Part shown: positions 35,764 through 45,132 of the stretch, piece by piece
How the letters are laid out: each line of letters starts with the position of its first letter
Numbering within the stretch: position 1 is the stretch's first letter
Assembly: GCA_900177435.1 (NCBI GenBank)
Contig: FXAI01000001.1
Coordinates: forward strand, 601,663 to 665,662
DNA from: Alteromonadaceae bacterium Bs31
GTDB taxonomy: Bacteria; Pseudomonadota; Gammaproteobacteria; Pseudomonadales; Cellvibrionaceae
Direction of reading: 5' to 3'
DNA: 64,000 bases
Translations under genes and position numbers: made by a program
Notes under the pieces: generated by a model
Told to the model about the DNA's origin: nothing
The model's input: the letters and a program-made list of their open reading frames with translations, nothing else
Databases searched by the model: none

Positions 35764-36066
35764 CTAATCAAATCGAATAGTATTTCTATTGCCATACAAT
35801 TGGTGCAAGGTTATGCGGCTGGCCTGATCTTGACTCTTGCGAATGTGATTAGTCATTTCTGCTTGCGCATCCCTCAGTTTACCCTTTAAAACCAAAGAGC
35901 AAATACGAAAATGCTCTTCGTAGGTATCTGTTACGCTTTTTTCGTTGGGCCAGCCGAGCTCTCGAACCACGCGGATCTGATCGTTAATATCGGTAATGTA
36001 ATCCACCAAAACCGCATTTTTTGAGATTTGCGCGAGTTGTAAGTGACAGGTTTTCCTAGGTTGCTA
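35764..36066 (-). pseudogene. Remnant of a GntR-family regulator (FCD ligand-binding domain only)
   Basis: The frame ending at 35764 encodes the C-terminal part of an FCD domain (FadR subgroup of GntR): helices with HLQLAQISKNAVLVDYI, VTDTYEEHFRI and AEMTNHIRKSQDQAS. Reading upstream of the only possible start (TTG 36009), the homologous frame continues through HLQLAQISKN to an in-frame TAG at 36064-36066. Beyond that lies the end of the TonB receptor gene. The whole winged-helix DNA-binding domain and about half of the FCD domain are missing, so it cannot bind DNA. GntR/FCD regulators commonly control uronate or pectin genes, so the locus probably lost a regulator here. Confidence 0.78.
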
Positions 36067-36090
36067 ATACGTCGTCGTGCGGACTTTTTT

Positions 36091-38079
36091 TTAGAGCGTG
36101 TATATGAATTTCAAAACAGCTTCTCTTTCCCGCATTTTTACGCCACGCTGGGAATTCTGTGGCATGTAAATTTGATTATCCCCCAGGTTATTGAGCTTTA
36201 GCCCTAAACTCATATTGTTATCGAAGTGGTATAACAGATGCATGTCCAGGCTGTTGAAACCGTCTCCTGCTTGCTTGCCCGGCTCAGCTGTAAACCCCTC
36301 CACCCATCGCCAGGTGAGGCTGCCGCTCACAGGCAATGTTTCTTGGTTTTGCCAAAGTAGTCCAATGTTGAATTGGCTCTGGGGTAAATCTTCGATAATT
36401 ATACCGCTTTCGTTCCTCGACTCTGCGTGAGAATAATTTACAAATAACTTATTGCTTCTGCTGAGTAAGTGGTTAAATTCAAGCTCATACCCTTTGGATT
36501 CTATGCGGCCGCCAAGGTTAATATACTCCCCCAGATTTCCCCAGTCTCTAGCTATAAAATTTTCAGTTTCAGTTTTAAATAAAGTAAAGCTTGCCAACGA
36601 GGAGCGAGTTTGTATGAATGGAGATATCTCGTAAGTAATTAACGTTTCCTGCTCTAAAGGGTTTAGGGTAGTGTCTGGGTTTTCTATACTAACTTCGTTA
36701 TTTACGCCAAGTTCCTTTACCGAGGGGCCGCGAAGAGCCTCGCCGTAAAGTAATTTGATATTGAAATTGTCATTGATTTTTTGAACAAGGGCCAGACGTG
36801 GGGAGTTTTGTTGATAGCGATCTGTGCCGCTCAAGCCTTCATCCCGTCGCAGGCCGAGAGTTAGAGTATTGTGCTTGTATTCCCCCTGGTATTGTAGCCA
36901 TACGGAACGTGTTTCAAGGGTTGGTGTTCGTGGTGTGGTCCTCGGGCTGTTGTTTACTATCACCTCACTAGCTTCGCCATAGCGCGTGTCATAATTGATG
37001 CCGCTAATAAAGTTGTGGTTGTTAGCGGGCTGCCAGGCAAGCTCGGCTTGCGCTTCTGTGTTGTGAAACGGGTAGTCGTAACTAGACCTTGCTTCGCCAC
37101 TTTTGTCCAGGTATTCGGCGCTTTCGTTAGAAGCGTTGTATTTGATGTAAGTTTTAAGACTTAAAGCTTCTTTAATTTGTTTTTGGTATTTAAGGTAAGC
37201 CAAGCTCGTACGCCAGGTGATTTCGTTTTCTTGCCGAGAGTAGTCGGCCCAAAAGTTACCAAGGCCGCCTTTTTTTTCTGAGTGGTATGCACCGAAGTCC
37301 AATCCTGTGAGGGACCCGCTGTGTAAGCCGAAGGTGGCATAAGCAAATTTACTTTGTTGGTCGTTGTAATCCCTATGGCTTTGATTGTTATTGACCTCTT
37401 CCATCGAGGCATTCTGGCTTTGCAGTCCCAGACGAATGCCTGCATGCGCGCTTTTTCCTCTTGTGAGGTAGTAGGTATTCAGTAAGGTATCCTGCTGTAA
37501 GTTACTTCGCTGCAGCTGAAGATAGCTTTTGGGCTCTGTGTCTGCTTCTGCAGACTTCATATTTATAACGCCATAAAAAGCGCTTGCTCCATAAAGGGCG
37601 GAAGCTGGGCCACGTAAAAATTCGATATTATTGGCAAAGAAAACGGGCACCTGAGTATCCGCTGGAGCGGTATTTGCCCGGGTATGATTAATGGGGATGT
37701 CGTCCAGCATCACAAGGTGGCGGTTGTTGTCGAAGCCACTGGCTTTTTGGCCGCGAGTAACAAAGGTGTTTTCGCCTATATTGCGGTAACTGAACCAGCC
37801 AGGAGTGATGTTAGCCAGTTCCGCCAGGTTGTTGTGGCCGAGCAAATGGATGTCTGTTTCGCTCCAGCTGGTGATAATAGCTGGAGCTTTAAAAATGGGT
37901 TCGCTTTGCTTGTTTGCACTGGTTACACGAATGTTGATGAGCTGGCTGAGGGGTAGTGAGAAAATGTCATTAATCGGGTCGGCTATAGACTCATCAACAG
38001 AATCATTCACCTGACCAAAACAAAGTGAGCTGGATGCCAAGAGCATGAAGATGGGTTTTCTCAGGGCTGAATTAGTCAA
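36091..38079 (-). CDS. TonB-dependent receptor (FepA/CirA-like size)
   Basis: This 662-residue outer-membrane receptor has a signal peptide ending SLCFGQ, then the plug domain (about 45-170; APAIITSWSETDI, LAELANITPGW, FVTRGQKASG, IEFLRGPASALYGASAFYGVINM) and a beta-barrel to the C-terminal Leu/Phe-rich end (LKFIYTL). It is shorter than and unrelated in detail to the 1029-residue receptor at 22503. Receptors of this size usually take up siderophores, cobalamin or small oligosaccharides. It stands alone on the minus strand, next to the GntR remnant and divergent from the second GH28. Ligand unknown; the adjacent B12-dependent mutase operon makes cobalamin one possibility. Confidence 0.88.
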   Translation of the reverse strand: MTNSALRKPIFMLLASSSLCFGQVNDSVDESIADPINDIFSLPLSQLINIRVTSANKQSEPIFKAPAIITSWSETDIHLLGHNNLAELANITPGWFSYRNIGENTFVTRGQKASGFDNNRHLVMLDDIPINHTRANTAPADTQVPVFFANNIEFLRGPASALYGASAFYGVINMKSAEADTEPKSYLQLQRSNLQQDTLLNTYYLTRGKSAHAGIRLGLQSQNASMEEVNNNQSHRDYNDQQSKFAYATFGLHSGSLTGLDFGAYHSEKKGGLGNFWADYSRQENEITWRTSLAYLKYQKQIKEALSLKTYIKYNASNESAEYLDKSGEARSSYDYPFHNTEAQAELAWQPANNHNFISGINYDTRYGEASEVIVNNSPRTTPRTPTLETRSVWLQYQGEYKHNTLTLGLRRDEGLSGTDRYQQNSPRLALVQKINDNFNIKLLYGEALRGPSVKELGVNNEVSIENPDTTLNPLEQETLITYEISPFIQTRSSLASFTLFKTETENFIARDWGNLGEYINLGGRIESKGYELEFNHLLSRSNKLFVNYSHAESRNESGIIIEDLPQSQFNIGLLWQNQETLPVSGSLTWRWVEGFTAEPGKQAGDGFNSLDMHLLYHFDNNMSLGLKLNNLGDNQIYMPQNSQRGVKMREREAVLKFIYTL

Positions 38080-38504
38080 ATTCTTGCTTCACGGGTATGG
38101 ATGTATCCTAGTATAGTGAATATTTTCGGTTTTAGCGTCAATGCTTGCAGCATTAATTTACCTAGTGCGCCATATTCTATTGGTCTTCGGGTTTTTGCAG
38201 ATCGTGGCGGTGTGAGAGGGGTAGAACTGCCTCTTGCTCCTTTGGTGGGAGTCCTATCATCAGTGCCAAAATGCAGTCCTCTAGCAAAAGCTTTTTCGAC
38301 CAATATGGAGGAAAGTGCGTTGTGGTTTTACGCGATATGTAACCGTATACGCCATTATTGCTAGATGTTAAGCTATTTGCTTGCAGTTGAATACGCTCGT
38401 TTAATAACGATTTATTTCAGCGCCAGAGCTTACAATTTTCCCGAGCTTAGAACTTATTTGGCGTATGCCAGCTTCGTTATATTAGTTTTACTTAAGAGAT
38501 CAAT
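38080..38504. other. Intergenic region between second TonB receptor and secreted GH28
   Basis: About 425 bp hold the divergent promoters. Two long overlapping frames (38076-38303 minus and 38101-38364 plus) mirror each other and show no protein family features, so I do not call them. No hairpin or operator-like motif stands out. Confidence 0.5.
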
Positions 38505-39869
38505 ATGAAAATAATAATCCCGCTGTTATTTCTGTCACTTTTTGTTTCTTTTTCTTCTGCGGCAGCAGCCCCTGAAAAGACCTGGAAGACACCTGAGCAG
38601 ATTGTCGCTGAAATTGAACTTCCTAAGATCCCCAATAAAGATTTTTATATTACAGATTTTGGTGCCAAGCCCGGTAAAGACGCTCGGCCAGCCATTGTGG
38701 CCGCGATCGATGAGGCGGTTAAACAGGGTGGTGGCAGGGTTATTCTGCCGAAAGGCAAGTGGAAGTCAAATGGTCCGGTACACCTGAAAAGCCGTATTAA
38801 TCTCCATCTTCAAGAAGGCGCTCATCTACTGTTCTCTGAAAAGCCCAAGTTTTATTTGCCTGTTGTAAAAGTACGCTGGGAGGGCACGGAGGTTTATACC
38901 TACTCTCCACTTATTTACGCGGCGAATGTCACGGACGTGGCAATCACGGGTAAGGGGGTTATTGATGGTAATGCCAAGAGTCATTTTAAACGCTGGCATA
39001 AAAAGCAGTGGGAAGGTATAGACAAGCTGCGTTCTATGGGTTTTAACGGTGTGCCTGTGGAGGAGCGGGTTTTTGGTGAGGGAACTTATTTGCGCCCGGA
39101 TTTAATACAATTTTTTCACGCCGAGCGAGTTTTACTCGAAGATTATACGACTCATAATTCTCCCTTCTGGGTTAATCACCTTGTTTATACCAAGCATGCC
39201 ACTGTTCGAAATTTAAATGTAGATAGCCATTTTCCCAATAATGACGGTTTGGATATAGAGTCTTCCGAGTTAGTTTTAGTGGAAGATTGCCTGTTTCGTA
39301 CAGGCGACGACTCTGTGGTTGTGAAATCTGGCCGGGATCTGGATGGACGTACTATCGGAATTCCCAGTAAAGATATTGTAGTTCGCAGAAACGATATGGG
39401 TGGTGAAGATGGAATTGGCTTGGGCAGTGAGATGTCTGGGGGGATTTCAAATGTATATTTCCTCGATAATGTGTTGCGAGAGGGAGACACTGCTTTTCGA
39501 TTTAAATCGAACCTGGATAGAGGGGGGGTGGTTGAGCATATTGTCGTGAGAAACTTCCAGGTGGAAAATTTCGGCAGTTTGTTTTGGTTTCAACTAAATT
39601 ACCCAAGTAAGCTTGGAGGCAACTTCCCCTCGACTTACAAAGATATTGTTATCGAGAATGTAGTGGTAGAAAACGTAAGCAATTTTCTTGAAATTCACGC
39701 GCCGGCAACGGCGCCACTGCAGGATGTGCTTTTCAAAGACATAATTGTTAAAAAAGCTGAAAACTACTTCGATGTGGAAAATGCGGTAGATTTGACCTTT
39801 GAAAACGTCAACATAGCGGGGCAAGTTATTGATGGTAATTTAAGCTGGCGGAAAGCAGCGACGCAGTAG
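38505..39869 (+). CDS. GH28 polygalacturonase-family enzyme, secreted
   Basis: This 454-residue GH28 beta-helix protein has a Sec signal peptide (MKIIIPLLFLSLFVS to SSAAAA). The catalytic Asp positions are conserved: NNDGLDIE and TGDDSVVVKSGRD. The usual GHG loop reads GGEDGIGLGSEMSGG, so its His is not obvious. It resembles the cytoplasmic GH28 at 34400 in order and in several blocks (LPKGKWK, HLKSRINLHLQEGAHLLFSE), so the two are probably paralogues with different cell locations. It should cut galacturonan or RG-I oligomers in the periplasm. It converges with the acyltransferase gene. Confidence 0.88.
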   Translation: MKIIIPLLFLSLFVSFSSAAAAPEKTWKTPEQIVAEIELPKIPNKDFYITDFGAKPGKDARPAIVAAIDEAVKQGGGRVILPKGKWKSNGPVHLKSRINLHLQEGAHLLFSEKPKFYLPVVKVRWEGTEVYTYSPLIYAANVTDVAITGKGVIDGNAKSHFKRWHKKQWEGIDKLRSMGFNGVPVEERVFGEGTYLRPDLIQFFHAERVLLEDYTTHNSPFWVNHLVYTKHATVRNLNVDSHFPNNDGLDIESSELVLVEDCLFRTGDDSVVVKSGRDLDGRTIGIPSKDIVVRRNDMGGEDGIGLGSEMSGGISNVYFLDNVLREGDTAFRFKSNLDRGGVVEHIVVRNFQVENFGSLFWFQLNYPSKLGGNFPSTYKDIVIENVVVENVSNFLEIHAPATAPLQDVLFKDIIVKKAENYFDVENAVDLTFENVNIAGQVIDGNLSWRKAATQ

Positions 39870-39893
39870 ATAACCGAGGGTACCCAGGCTTGA

Positions 39894-40934
39894 TTATTTT
39901 TGCTTTCTCTTTGTCTGCCCCAAGACAAAAGGAAAGTAGCGATTAATTACCAAAATTACCGGCACAAGGATCAAGATCTGTAGTAGTGTTGTGACTAAGG
40001 CAAGGCTGAGGGCGTGATCGGGCAAGCTCACATTGAGTAGCTTGCCCGTTATGAAGTTGATCACAGTCAGTGCGCGCATGTGAAGCATGTACAGAATAAT
40101 AGAATTGGCACCCACAAACAGGACGAATTTATTGGTGGGTATAATCTTGGCCAACAAAACATAAAATAAAATTCCCGACACGGCGGACAAATAGAAATAC
40201 GCGTAATTGCCGTATAGAGCTTGGTACATATCTATTCGTCGTTCACTAAGGTAGAAGAAACCAATGTTCAGCAGGCCGAAAATAAGCCAATAGGGTGCTG
40301 TTTTGAGTGAGATGTCAAATTGATATATTTTGTCTTTTAGTTTGTATCCCAGCCAAAAAAAACCAAGCGCTACCAGGGCTACATCAAAACTCCAGGGGAG
40401 ACGCAGCTCAAGTATCTTTGGTAAGGATAAGCCAATGACTGCGGCCAGAGTCACCGTCAGCAGCTGCTGTAAACCGCTGAGCCTCGCCACCCAGTAAAAC
40501 ATTAAAGTGCATATATAGAGGCAGGGAAGAAACCATAGTTCCACTCCCCAGCGCATGTACTCAAGCTGGCCTTGTGCATAAAAAATGCCGAGAAAGTTTT
40601 TAGTTATTGAATACCCCTGTAATACTTCGGGCGAAATAAATTTTCCCAGCACTAGCCAGACTAAGAATAGTGCACTGGAGAAGAAGAAATAGGGCGCTAA
40701 CAGGCTTAGTGCTTTCTTCCTGGCAAACACAGCAAACGATAGGCCTGTACTATTGGGAAATAGCAGCCCAGATAAGAAAAAGAACAGGGGCATGTGAAAG
40801 GAGTAAATGTAGTTATAGAGAGGGTGCTTGTGATGACCCATTATCACAAAGAATATGCCAATGGCTTTTGCGCTGTCTATCCAATCGATTCTGTGGTGCA
40901 CCCAAGGTTCCCGGCTAGCATGCTTGTCCGCCAA
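39894..40934 (-). CDS. Membrane acyltransferase (acyltransferase-3 family)
   Basis: This 346-residue polytopic protein has about ten hydrophobic segments. The N-terminal motif DSAKAIGIFFVIMGHHKH, then YSFHMPLFFFLSG, marks the acyltransferase-3 family (OatA/WecH type), which O-acylates sugars or transfers acyl groups across or at the inner membrane. The conserved His lies in MGHH. It is last in the five-gene glutamate-mutase operon, 70 bp after the adenylating enzyme. Most relatives modify lipopolysaccharide, peptidoglycan or exopolysaccharide; placed here, it could transfer an aminoacyl or acyl product of the operon to a cell-surface glycan. Family call firm, role inferred. Confidence 0.85.
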   Translation of the reverse strand: MADKHASREPWVHHRIDWIDSAKAIGIFFVIMGHHKHPLYNYIYSFHMPLFFFLSGLLFPNSTGLSFAVFARKKALSLLAPYFFFSSALFLVWLVLGKFISPEVLQGYSITKNFLGIFYAQGQLEYMRWGVELWFLPCLYICTLMFYWVARLSGLQQLLTVTLAAVIGLSLPKILELRLPWSFDVALVALGFFWLGYKLKDKIYQFDISLKTAPYWLIFGLLNIGFFYLSERRIDMYQALYGNYAYFYLSAVSGILFYVLLAKIIPTNKFVLFVGANSIILYMLHMRALTVINFITGKLLNVSLPDHALSLALVTTLLQILILVPVILVINRYFPFVLGQTKRKQK

Positions 40935-41004
40935 TGCTAGCGCTGAAACGCCTGGTTGGACCTGATTTGGGTCAGGTAATAATCAGATTCCGGGATGCCT
41001 CGCC

Positions 41005-42573
41005 CTAGGCGCCAGAGAGCTCGCGAATCAGCTCGTTCTTATTCACCTTGTTTTTGTCGCTTTGTACTAGAGGCAGAGACTTTTTATAGATAACCCGGCT
41101 TGGAATCATGTAAGAGGCCAGGTGTTTTTTTAGCTCGAATAAGATCTCCTTCTCGGGTATTTCGCTGCGAGCGGAATAGACCATTACTATCTCCTCCTCG
41201 ATCGCTTCGTTTTCCATACCAAAAACGGCGCACTGCCGTATCTGCGGTAAATTTCTCGAGACGACGGACTCTATTTCATAGGGGGAAACCCTAAAGCCTC
41301 TGGTTTTGATCATGTTGTCGTGCCGGGAGACGAAATAGAAGTAGCCTTCTTCATCTTTATACACATAGTCACCCGTAGCGACTACGGTTTCGTCAGTGAG
41401 TTGCCCCTCCAGGTTGACGATATCTTTTAATAGCTCTATAGATTTGAATCGTTCGGCATTTTGTTCGGGAGCATTCCAGAATCCGCGGTAGATGTAGCCG
41501 CCTCTATGAATCAATTCTCCGACTTCACGTGGGGCGCATTCCTTACCGTCGTCATTGATTACATAGAGTTCTACGTCCGGGATGGCTTTACCGATGGAGT
41601 CAGGCCGAATCTGAACTTGAGATGGGGCCAGGTAAGTTGAGCGGAAAGCTTCTGTAAGACCGTGCATTGAATAAAAGTCGGCCTTGGGAAATGTGGCCTT
41701 GCAGTCATTAATCATTTTCGCGGTGACATTGCCGCCGGAGGACGTAATGGTTTTAATGCCCTCGAAAAGATCTGGGCTCGGCACCCTGCTAACGCCATCA
41801 AATATTTGGGATATATTGAAGGGCATAAGGGGCAGCACAGTGACTTTGTCATTTATTAAATGGTTAAAAAAGTCTTCAGGTAATATCAGCCGGTGCAGCG
41901 CGAGAGTTGCCCGCTTGTAGAGTGTGCAGAAAATCTGATTTAAACCGTAATCCAGGTTGAATATGAGTATGGCTGAAATTACATCATCTTGCTGCAGATT
42001 CAAGTACTGGGATACGACACGAGCAGAGTCAATGAGGTTTCTGTGTGAAATCACAATACCTTTAGGCGTTCCGGATATACCAAAGGAGTAGGTAATTACT
42101 GCATTGCTATGGCCGTTAACATCACAGGTGTAGGGCTTGTTGTAGTACTTGTATATTTCCTCAAAGGACGCAATTTCCTTACTGGTGGTTTCGTAGGAAA
42201 TAATATGGCCGTTGAAAGAGATTTCTTCTATGTTTTCAAGTTTGAGCTTATCTGTGATGATGCATTTTATGTCACAGTCGTTGATTACGTATTCAACTTG
42301 CTCCGGTTTGAGCAGCTTGGTGAGGGGAACCAGTATATAGTCTGTAGACAGAATCGCCAGTATGGCAATAACCTGGTCAATCCCTTTGTTTGAGTAGATG
42401 CCGACACGTGAGTCTTTGGGTAGATCCAGTTCCTTCAGGTAGTAGGCAACCTGGTTCACCCTAGTGAGCAGGTCTCCGTAAGTTATTTTTTTTTGACCAC
42501 ATATCACAGCGGTTTTGTCTGTGTGACTAATTGCTGCGTATTCCAGTAAGGTTCTTACACAGTTAATTGACAT
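41005..42573 (-). CDS. Acyl/aminoacyl-adenylating enzyme (AMP-binding superfamily)
   Basis: This 522-residue ANL-superfamily ligase adenylates a carboxylate with ATP. Core motifs in order: an unusual P-loop YSFGISGTPKGIVISH (normally rich in Ser/Thr-Gly), MHGLTEAF (A5), TGDYVYKDEEGYFYFV then RHDNMIKTRGFRVSPYEIE (A7/A8), and the C-terminal Lys in SDKNKVNKNEL (A10). Length and layout fit D-alanine- or stand-alone NRPS-type adenylation proteins. It follows the mutL-type gene by 10 bp with AAGGAAAAG upstream, so it is one transcript. In vicenistatin biosynthesis (VinN), a similar enzyme beside a glutamate mutase activates 3-methylaspartate, a good model here. No carrier-protein gene is seen. Confidence 0.88.
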   Translation of the reverse strand: MSINCVRTLLEYAAISHTDKTAVICGQKKITYGDLLTRVNQVAYYLKELDLPKDSRVGIYSNKGIDQVIAILAILSTDYILVPLTKLLKPEQVEYVINDCDIKCIITDKLKLENIEEISFNGHIISYETTSKEIASFEEIYKYYNKPYTCDVNGHSNAVITYSFGISGTPKGIVISHRNLIDSARVVSQYLNLQQDDVISAILIFNLDYGLNQIFCTLYKRATLALHRLILPEDFFNHLINDKVTVLPLMPFNISQIFDGVSRVPSPDLFEGIKTITSSGGNVTAKMINDCKATFPKADFYSMHGLTEAFRSTYLAPSQVQIRPDSIGKAIPDVELYVINDDGKECAPREVGELIHRGGYIYRGFWNAPEQNAERFKSIELLKDIVNLEGQLTDETVVATGDYVYKDEEGYFYFVSRHDNMIKTRGFRVSPYEIESVVSRNLPQIRQCAVFGMENEAIEEEIVMVYSARSEIPEKEILFELKKHLASYMIPSRVIYKKSLPLVQSDKNKVNKNELIRELSGA

Positions 42574-42583
42574 AATCTTTTCC

Positions 42584-43771
42584 TTAGTTATCTTCCGCGG
42601 CCAGAGTCCAAATATCGTAATTAGTGTCCATGATGGTCGTCGGGTTGTGGTCCGAAGTAAGGATTTTTCTGTAGAAAAAGGAGACGATATCCTCTACGTC
42701 TTCCTTGAGCAAGACTTTGGTAATGCCGCCTGTTAACACTATTGAGTTGATCGCCAACAACTTAAGATTTATGTAGGCCTGCCTATAGTGAGACATTTTG
42801 CATAGCACTAGAAATATCGCCAATTGCATAAGTATTTTGGTGGCCTTTTCACTTTGTTCAAGGAAGATGTTCTCGGTTACTTTTAAGTGCATTAACAGCT
42901 CGTACACAAACTCGTTATTTTTAGCAGTAAAAATGAGAGACTGCTTCGATTTGTACACGCCGAGCTTTTTAAACACCATTCTGTCGTACTGGTTCTCAGT
43001 TACGATGTTCTCGTCTACAAGGTCTTTCGAGTAATGTATGTCTGTTGTTGCTCCGCCAATGTCCAGGAGAATGAATGGGTTGGCGACGGAAAAACGCGCG
43101 TTAATCAGGGGTAAGGTTTTGTTGACTATATAGGGCGTTGGGTAAATCTGGTTGGCTGTTATGCTATACAGGTTTTTTATGTCGCGTTTACCTTCAATAT
43201 CTTTCTGGTAAAGATTGGTTAGATATTCTCTCAGGTGGTCTTCTACGATGTGCAGTTTGCTGTCGATTATGTTTGGCAAGGTTATTAGGTGCTCAATATT
43301 ATTTTGAATGAGCGCTGCGTCTTTTTCGCTGCCAGCAAAAACTATGTTTGAATATTGTATCTTAGACAGGTAGTTGTAGAGTTCCTCGGAAAATATATTA
43401 CCCAGGGAGTTTATGCCACCAACAATAATCACGACATCTATCAAATCGCTGGGAATTGAGGCGTCTTGGATATCCTGATACAAGATGGTATCTATGATAT
43501 TGATGCCAGCATTGAACGCAATGTTGGTGGCATATTTCAGAGAGAAGGAGTTGGTGATTCCAATAATAAGTGTGCTCAGGCCGCCGTTTGCTGAGGAGCA
43601 AATAAATACATCTTCCTTATTAAAACGGCTAATGCTGTTGTCGCACTTGCTCATCAGGTCATCAAGGATGTCCTTATTAAAATCCCTGAAATGCTGCTCG
43701 ATTTTCCCAGGAGTGCTTACCTTGAAGTAAGTGCTGCCTACGTCTATTAAGAGTTTTTCGTTATTGCTCAT
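42584..43771 (-). CDS. MutL-like reactivating protein for glutamate mutase
   Basis: This 395-residue protein starts at ATG 43771, which overlaps the stop of the mutE-type gene (ATGA). Actin-like ATPase signatures: LLIDVGSTYFKVST at the N-terminus, VIIVGGINS in the middle, and LLDIGGATTDIHY in the second half. This is the MutL/GlmL family, encoded between or beside the two glutamate mutase subunits in Clostridium and thought to exchange damaged cobalamin in the mutase. It is somewhat shorter than the clostridial protein (about 460). Its presence argues that the neighbouring mutase is active. Confidence 0.85.
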   Translation of the reverse strand: MSNNEKLLIDVGSTYFKVSTPGKIEQHFRDFNKDILDDLMSKCDNSISRFNKEDVFICSSANGGLSTLIIGITNSFSLKYATNIAFNAGINIIDTILYQDIQDASIPSDLIDVVIIVGGINSLGNIFSEELYNYLSKIQYSNIVFAGSEKDAALIQNNIEHLITLPNIIDSKLHIVEDHLREYLTNLYQKDIEGKRDIKNLYSITANQIYPTPYIVNKTLPLINARFSVANPFILLDIGGATTDIHYSKDLVDENIVTENQYDRMVFKKLGVYKSKQSLIFTAKNNEFVYELLMHLKVTENIFLEQSEKATKILMQLAIFLVLCKMSHYRQAYINLKLLAINSIVLTGGITKVLLKEDVEDIVSFFYRKILTSDHNPTTIMDTNYDIWTLAAEDN

Positions 43772-45132
43772 TGCATAATGCCTATATCGTGAACAATGTC
43801 GTTTACGATACTGGTGGTATCTTTCGACAGGTCGCACTTGGATTTTTCAAAATCGTAGCAGCGCTCGGGGATGGGCACATTTCCACGATTGATAATCCTG
43901 ATGTTTTTCCCCGCGTCCCTTATGGTAATCATTTCATTATGGTTGATGATATGGGGCGAAAAGGGCACGTCGATAATGCCGTTTTTAATGGAGTTAAAAA
44001 CTTTTCGCCAGAGGGTATCTGCTGAGTCATTAAAGACTGCCTCCATTATGGCCTTTACCTCCAGTGTGAGAATCTCTTCTTCTTCCTCATCCACCACACT
44101 CGGCAGGCCATTCAATATTCTTAGCGTGTACTGGGTATTGGCAACCGTTTTGGCGTTGGCTTCTTTGGTGGGTATGCCAATAGCCTCTTCGCAGGTTTTG
44201 GTAATGATTTTGTCTGCCCCCACCATTGAGGCTATTACGGTGGACATATTAATTAGCTGATCAGCATATTCCCTATTGGTGGGGAAGGCGCCCATCCACT
44301 GGTGGTACACAAGATGAATCGCCGCATCACCACAGCCAATCTCCTGTGCATAGTGTTTTGCCAGCTTTTTAATCACCGCTCCGGTAACAATATCCTGCAC
44401 CATAGAGCCTTGTTGGGAGAATGATACCGAGAATGATTTTACCCCTTCTTGCAAGGAAAGCAGCATTTCCAGTAGCTGAATTACAATTGTTATCGAAGGG
44501 GGGACTAAGGTGGCCGTTAGTGGCCCAAAGGATTCCCTATTTATCGGTTCATTCAGCTCAGAGTAGTTGGCGCACACACGCTCAACATACTTCCAGTACA
44601 GAAAAGCCTTATCTAAGGGGAAATTTTTGGAGTAGGGCAGCAGGTAAGTGATTGGGCCACCTTCAATTTCAAAAATACCGGAGGCAATGGCCTGTTCTAT
44701 CAGTAAGCGGGCATCGGGCGTACCGTGCCGCAAGCTCACCGGCTTATTGAAGTGAGTAATCATCTTTCGGGTTGTACGGTAGCCGTGGTTTACCAGTGGG
44801 TAACCGTTCAACATATCCACATCGTTTTCTTCGCTGAGGCGAAGCATTTTCTCTGATGTGGCGTAGTCGTTGAGGCGGGTGTTGGAATCGATGGTTAAGG
44901 GCAATACATCCACATTGGCCTTTTCAAAGAATTCATACAGGGCAAACTGCTTTTCGTAGGTGGGGAAGCCGCCGCGAGGCTGCACCAGCATCTTGTTGGC
45001 GTTTTTGAAATGATGGGAAATAAACAGATCTTTGCTGGCATTTTTAACGAATTCTTCTACTTCGGCGAAGTCAAAGGTATCGACATACTCATTGCTAAGA
45101 ATTATTTCTCGTTCTTCTTGCAATAAACTCAT
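43768..45132 (-). CDS. Glutamate (methylaspartate) mutase epsilon subunit
   Basis: This 454-residue TIM-barrel subunit of adenosylcobalamin-dependent glutamate mutase interconverts L-glutamate and (2S,3S)-3-methylaspartate by carbon-skeleton rearrangement. Matches to clostridial GlmE include QPRGGFPTYE, LPLTIDSNTRLNDY, LNGYPLVNHGYRTTRK, the substrate-binding RHGTPDARLL, NREPFGPLT-like NRESFGPLTATLVPP, HQWMGAFP and EAIGIPTKEANA. It is about 30 residues shorter than the clostridial enzyme at the C-terminus. Its ATG overlaps the stop of the sigma-subunit gene (ATGA), and its stop overlaps the MutL start. No mesaconate pathway genes are nearby, so synthesis of 3-methylaspartate is more likely than glutamate fermentation. 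Confidence 0.95.
   Translation of the reverse strand: MSLLQEEREIILSNEYVDTFDFAEVEEFVKNASKDLFISHHFKNANKMLVQPRGGFPTYEKQFALYEFFEKANVDVLPLTIDSNTRLNDYATSEKMLRLSEENDVDMLNGYPLVNHGYRTTRKMITHFNKPVSLRHGTPDARLLIEQAIASGIFEIEGGPITYLLPYSKNFPLDKAFLYWKYVERVCANYSELNEPINRESFGPLTATLVPPSITIVIQLLEMLLSLQEGVKSFSVSFSQQGSMVQDIVTGAVIKKLAKHYAQEIGCGDAAIHLVYHQWMGAFPTNREYADQLINMSTVIASMVGADKIITKTCEEAIGIPTKEANAKTVANTQYTLRILNGLPSVVDEEEEEILTLEVKAIMEAVFNDSADTLWRKVFNSIKNGIIDVPFSPHIINHNEMITIRDAGKNIRIINRGNVPIPERCYDFEKSKCDLSKDTTSIVNDIVHDIGIMQ

Noticed and set aside
38076-38364. Overlapping frames on both strands upstream of the second GH28
   Set aside because: They mirror one another, contain no motifs and fill a promoter region.
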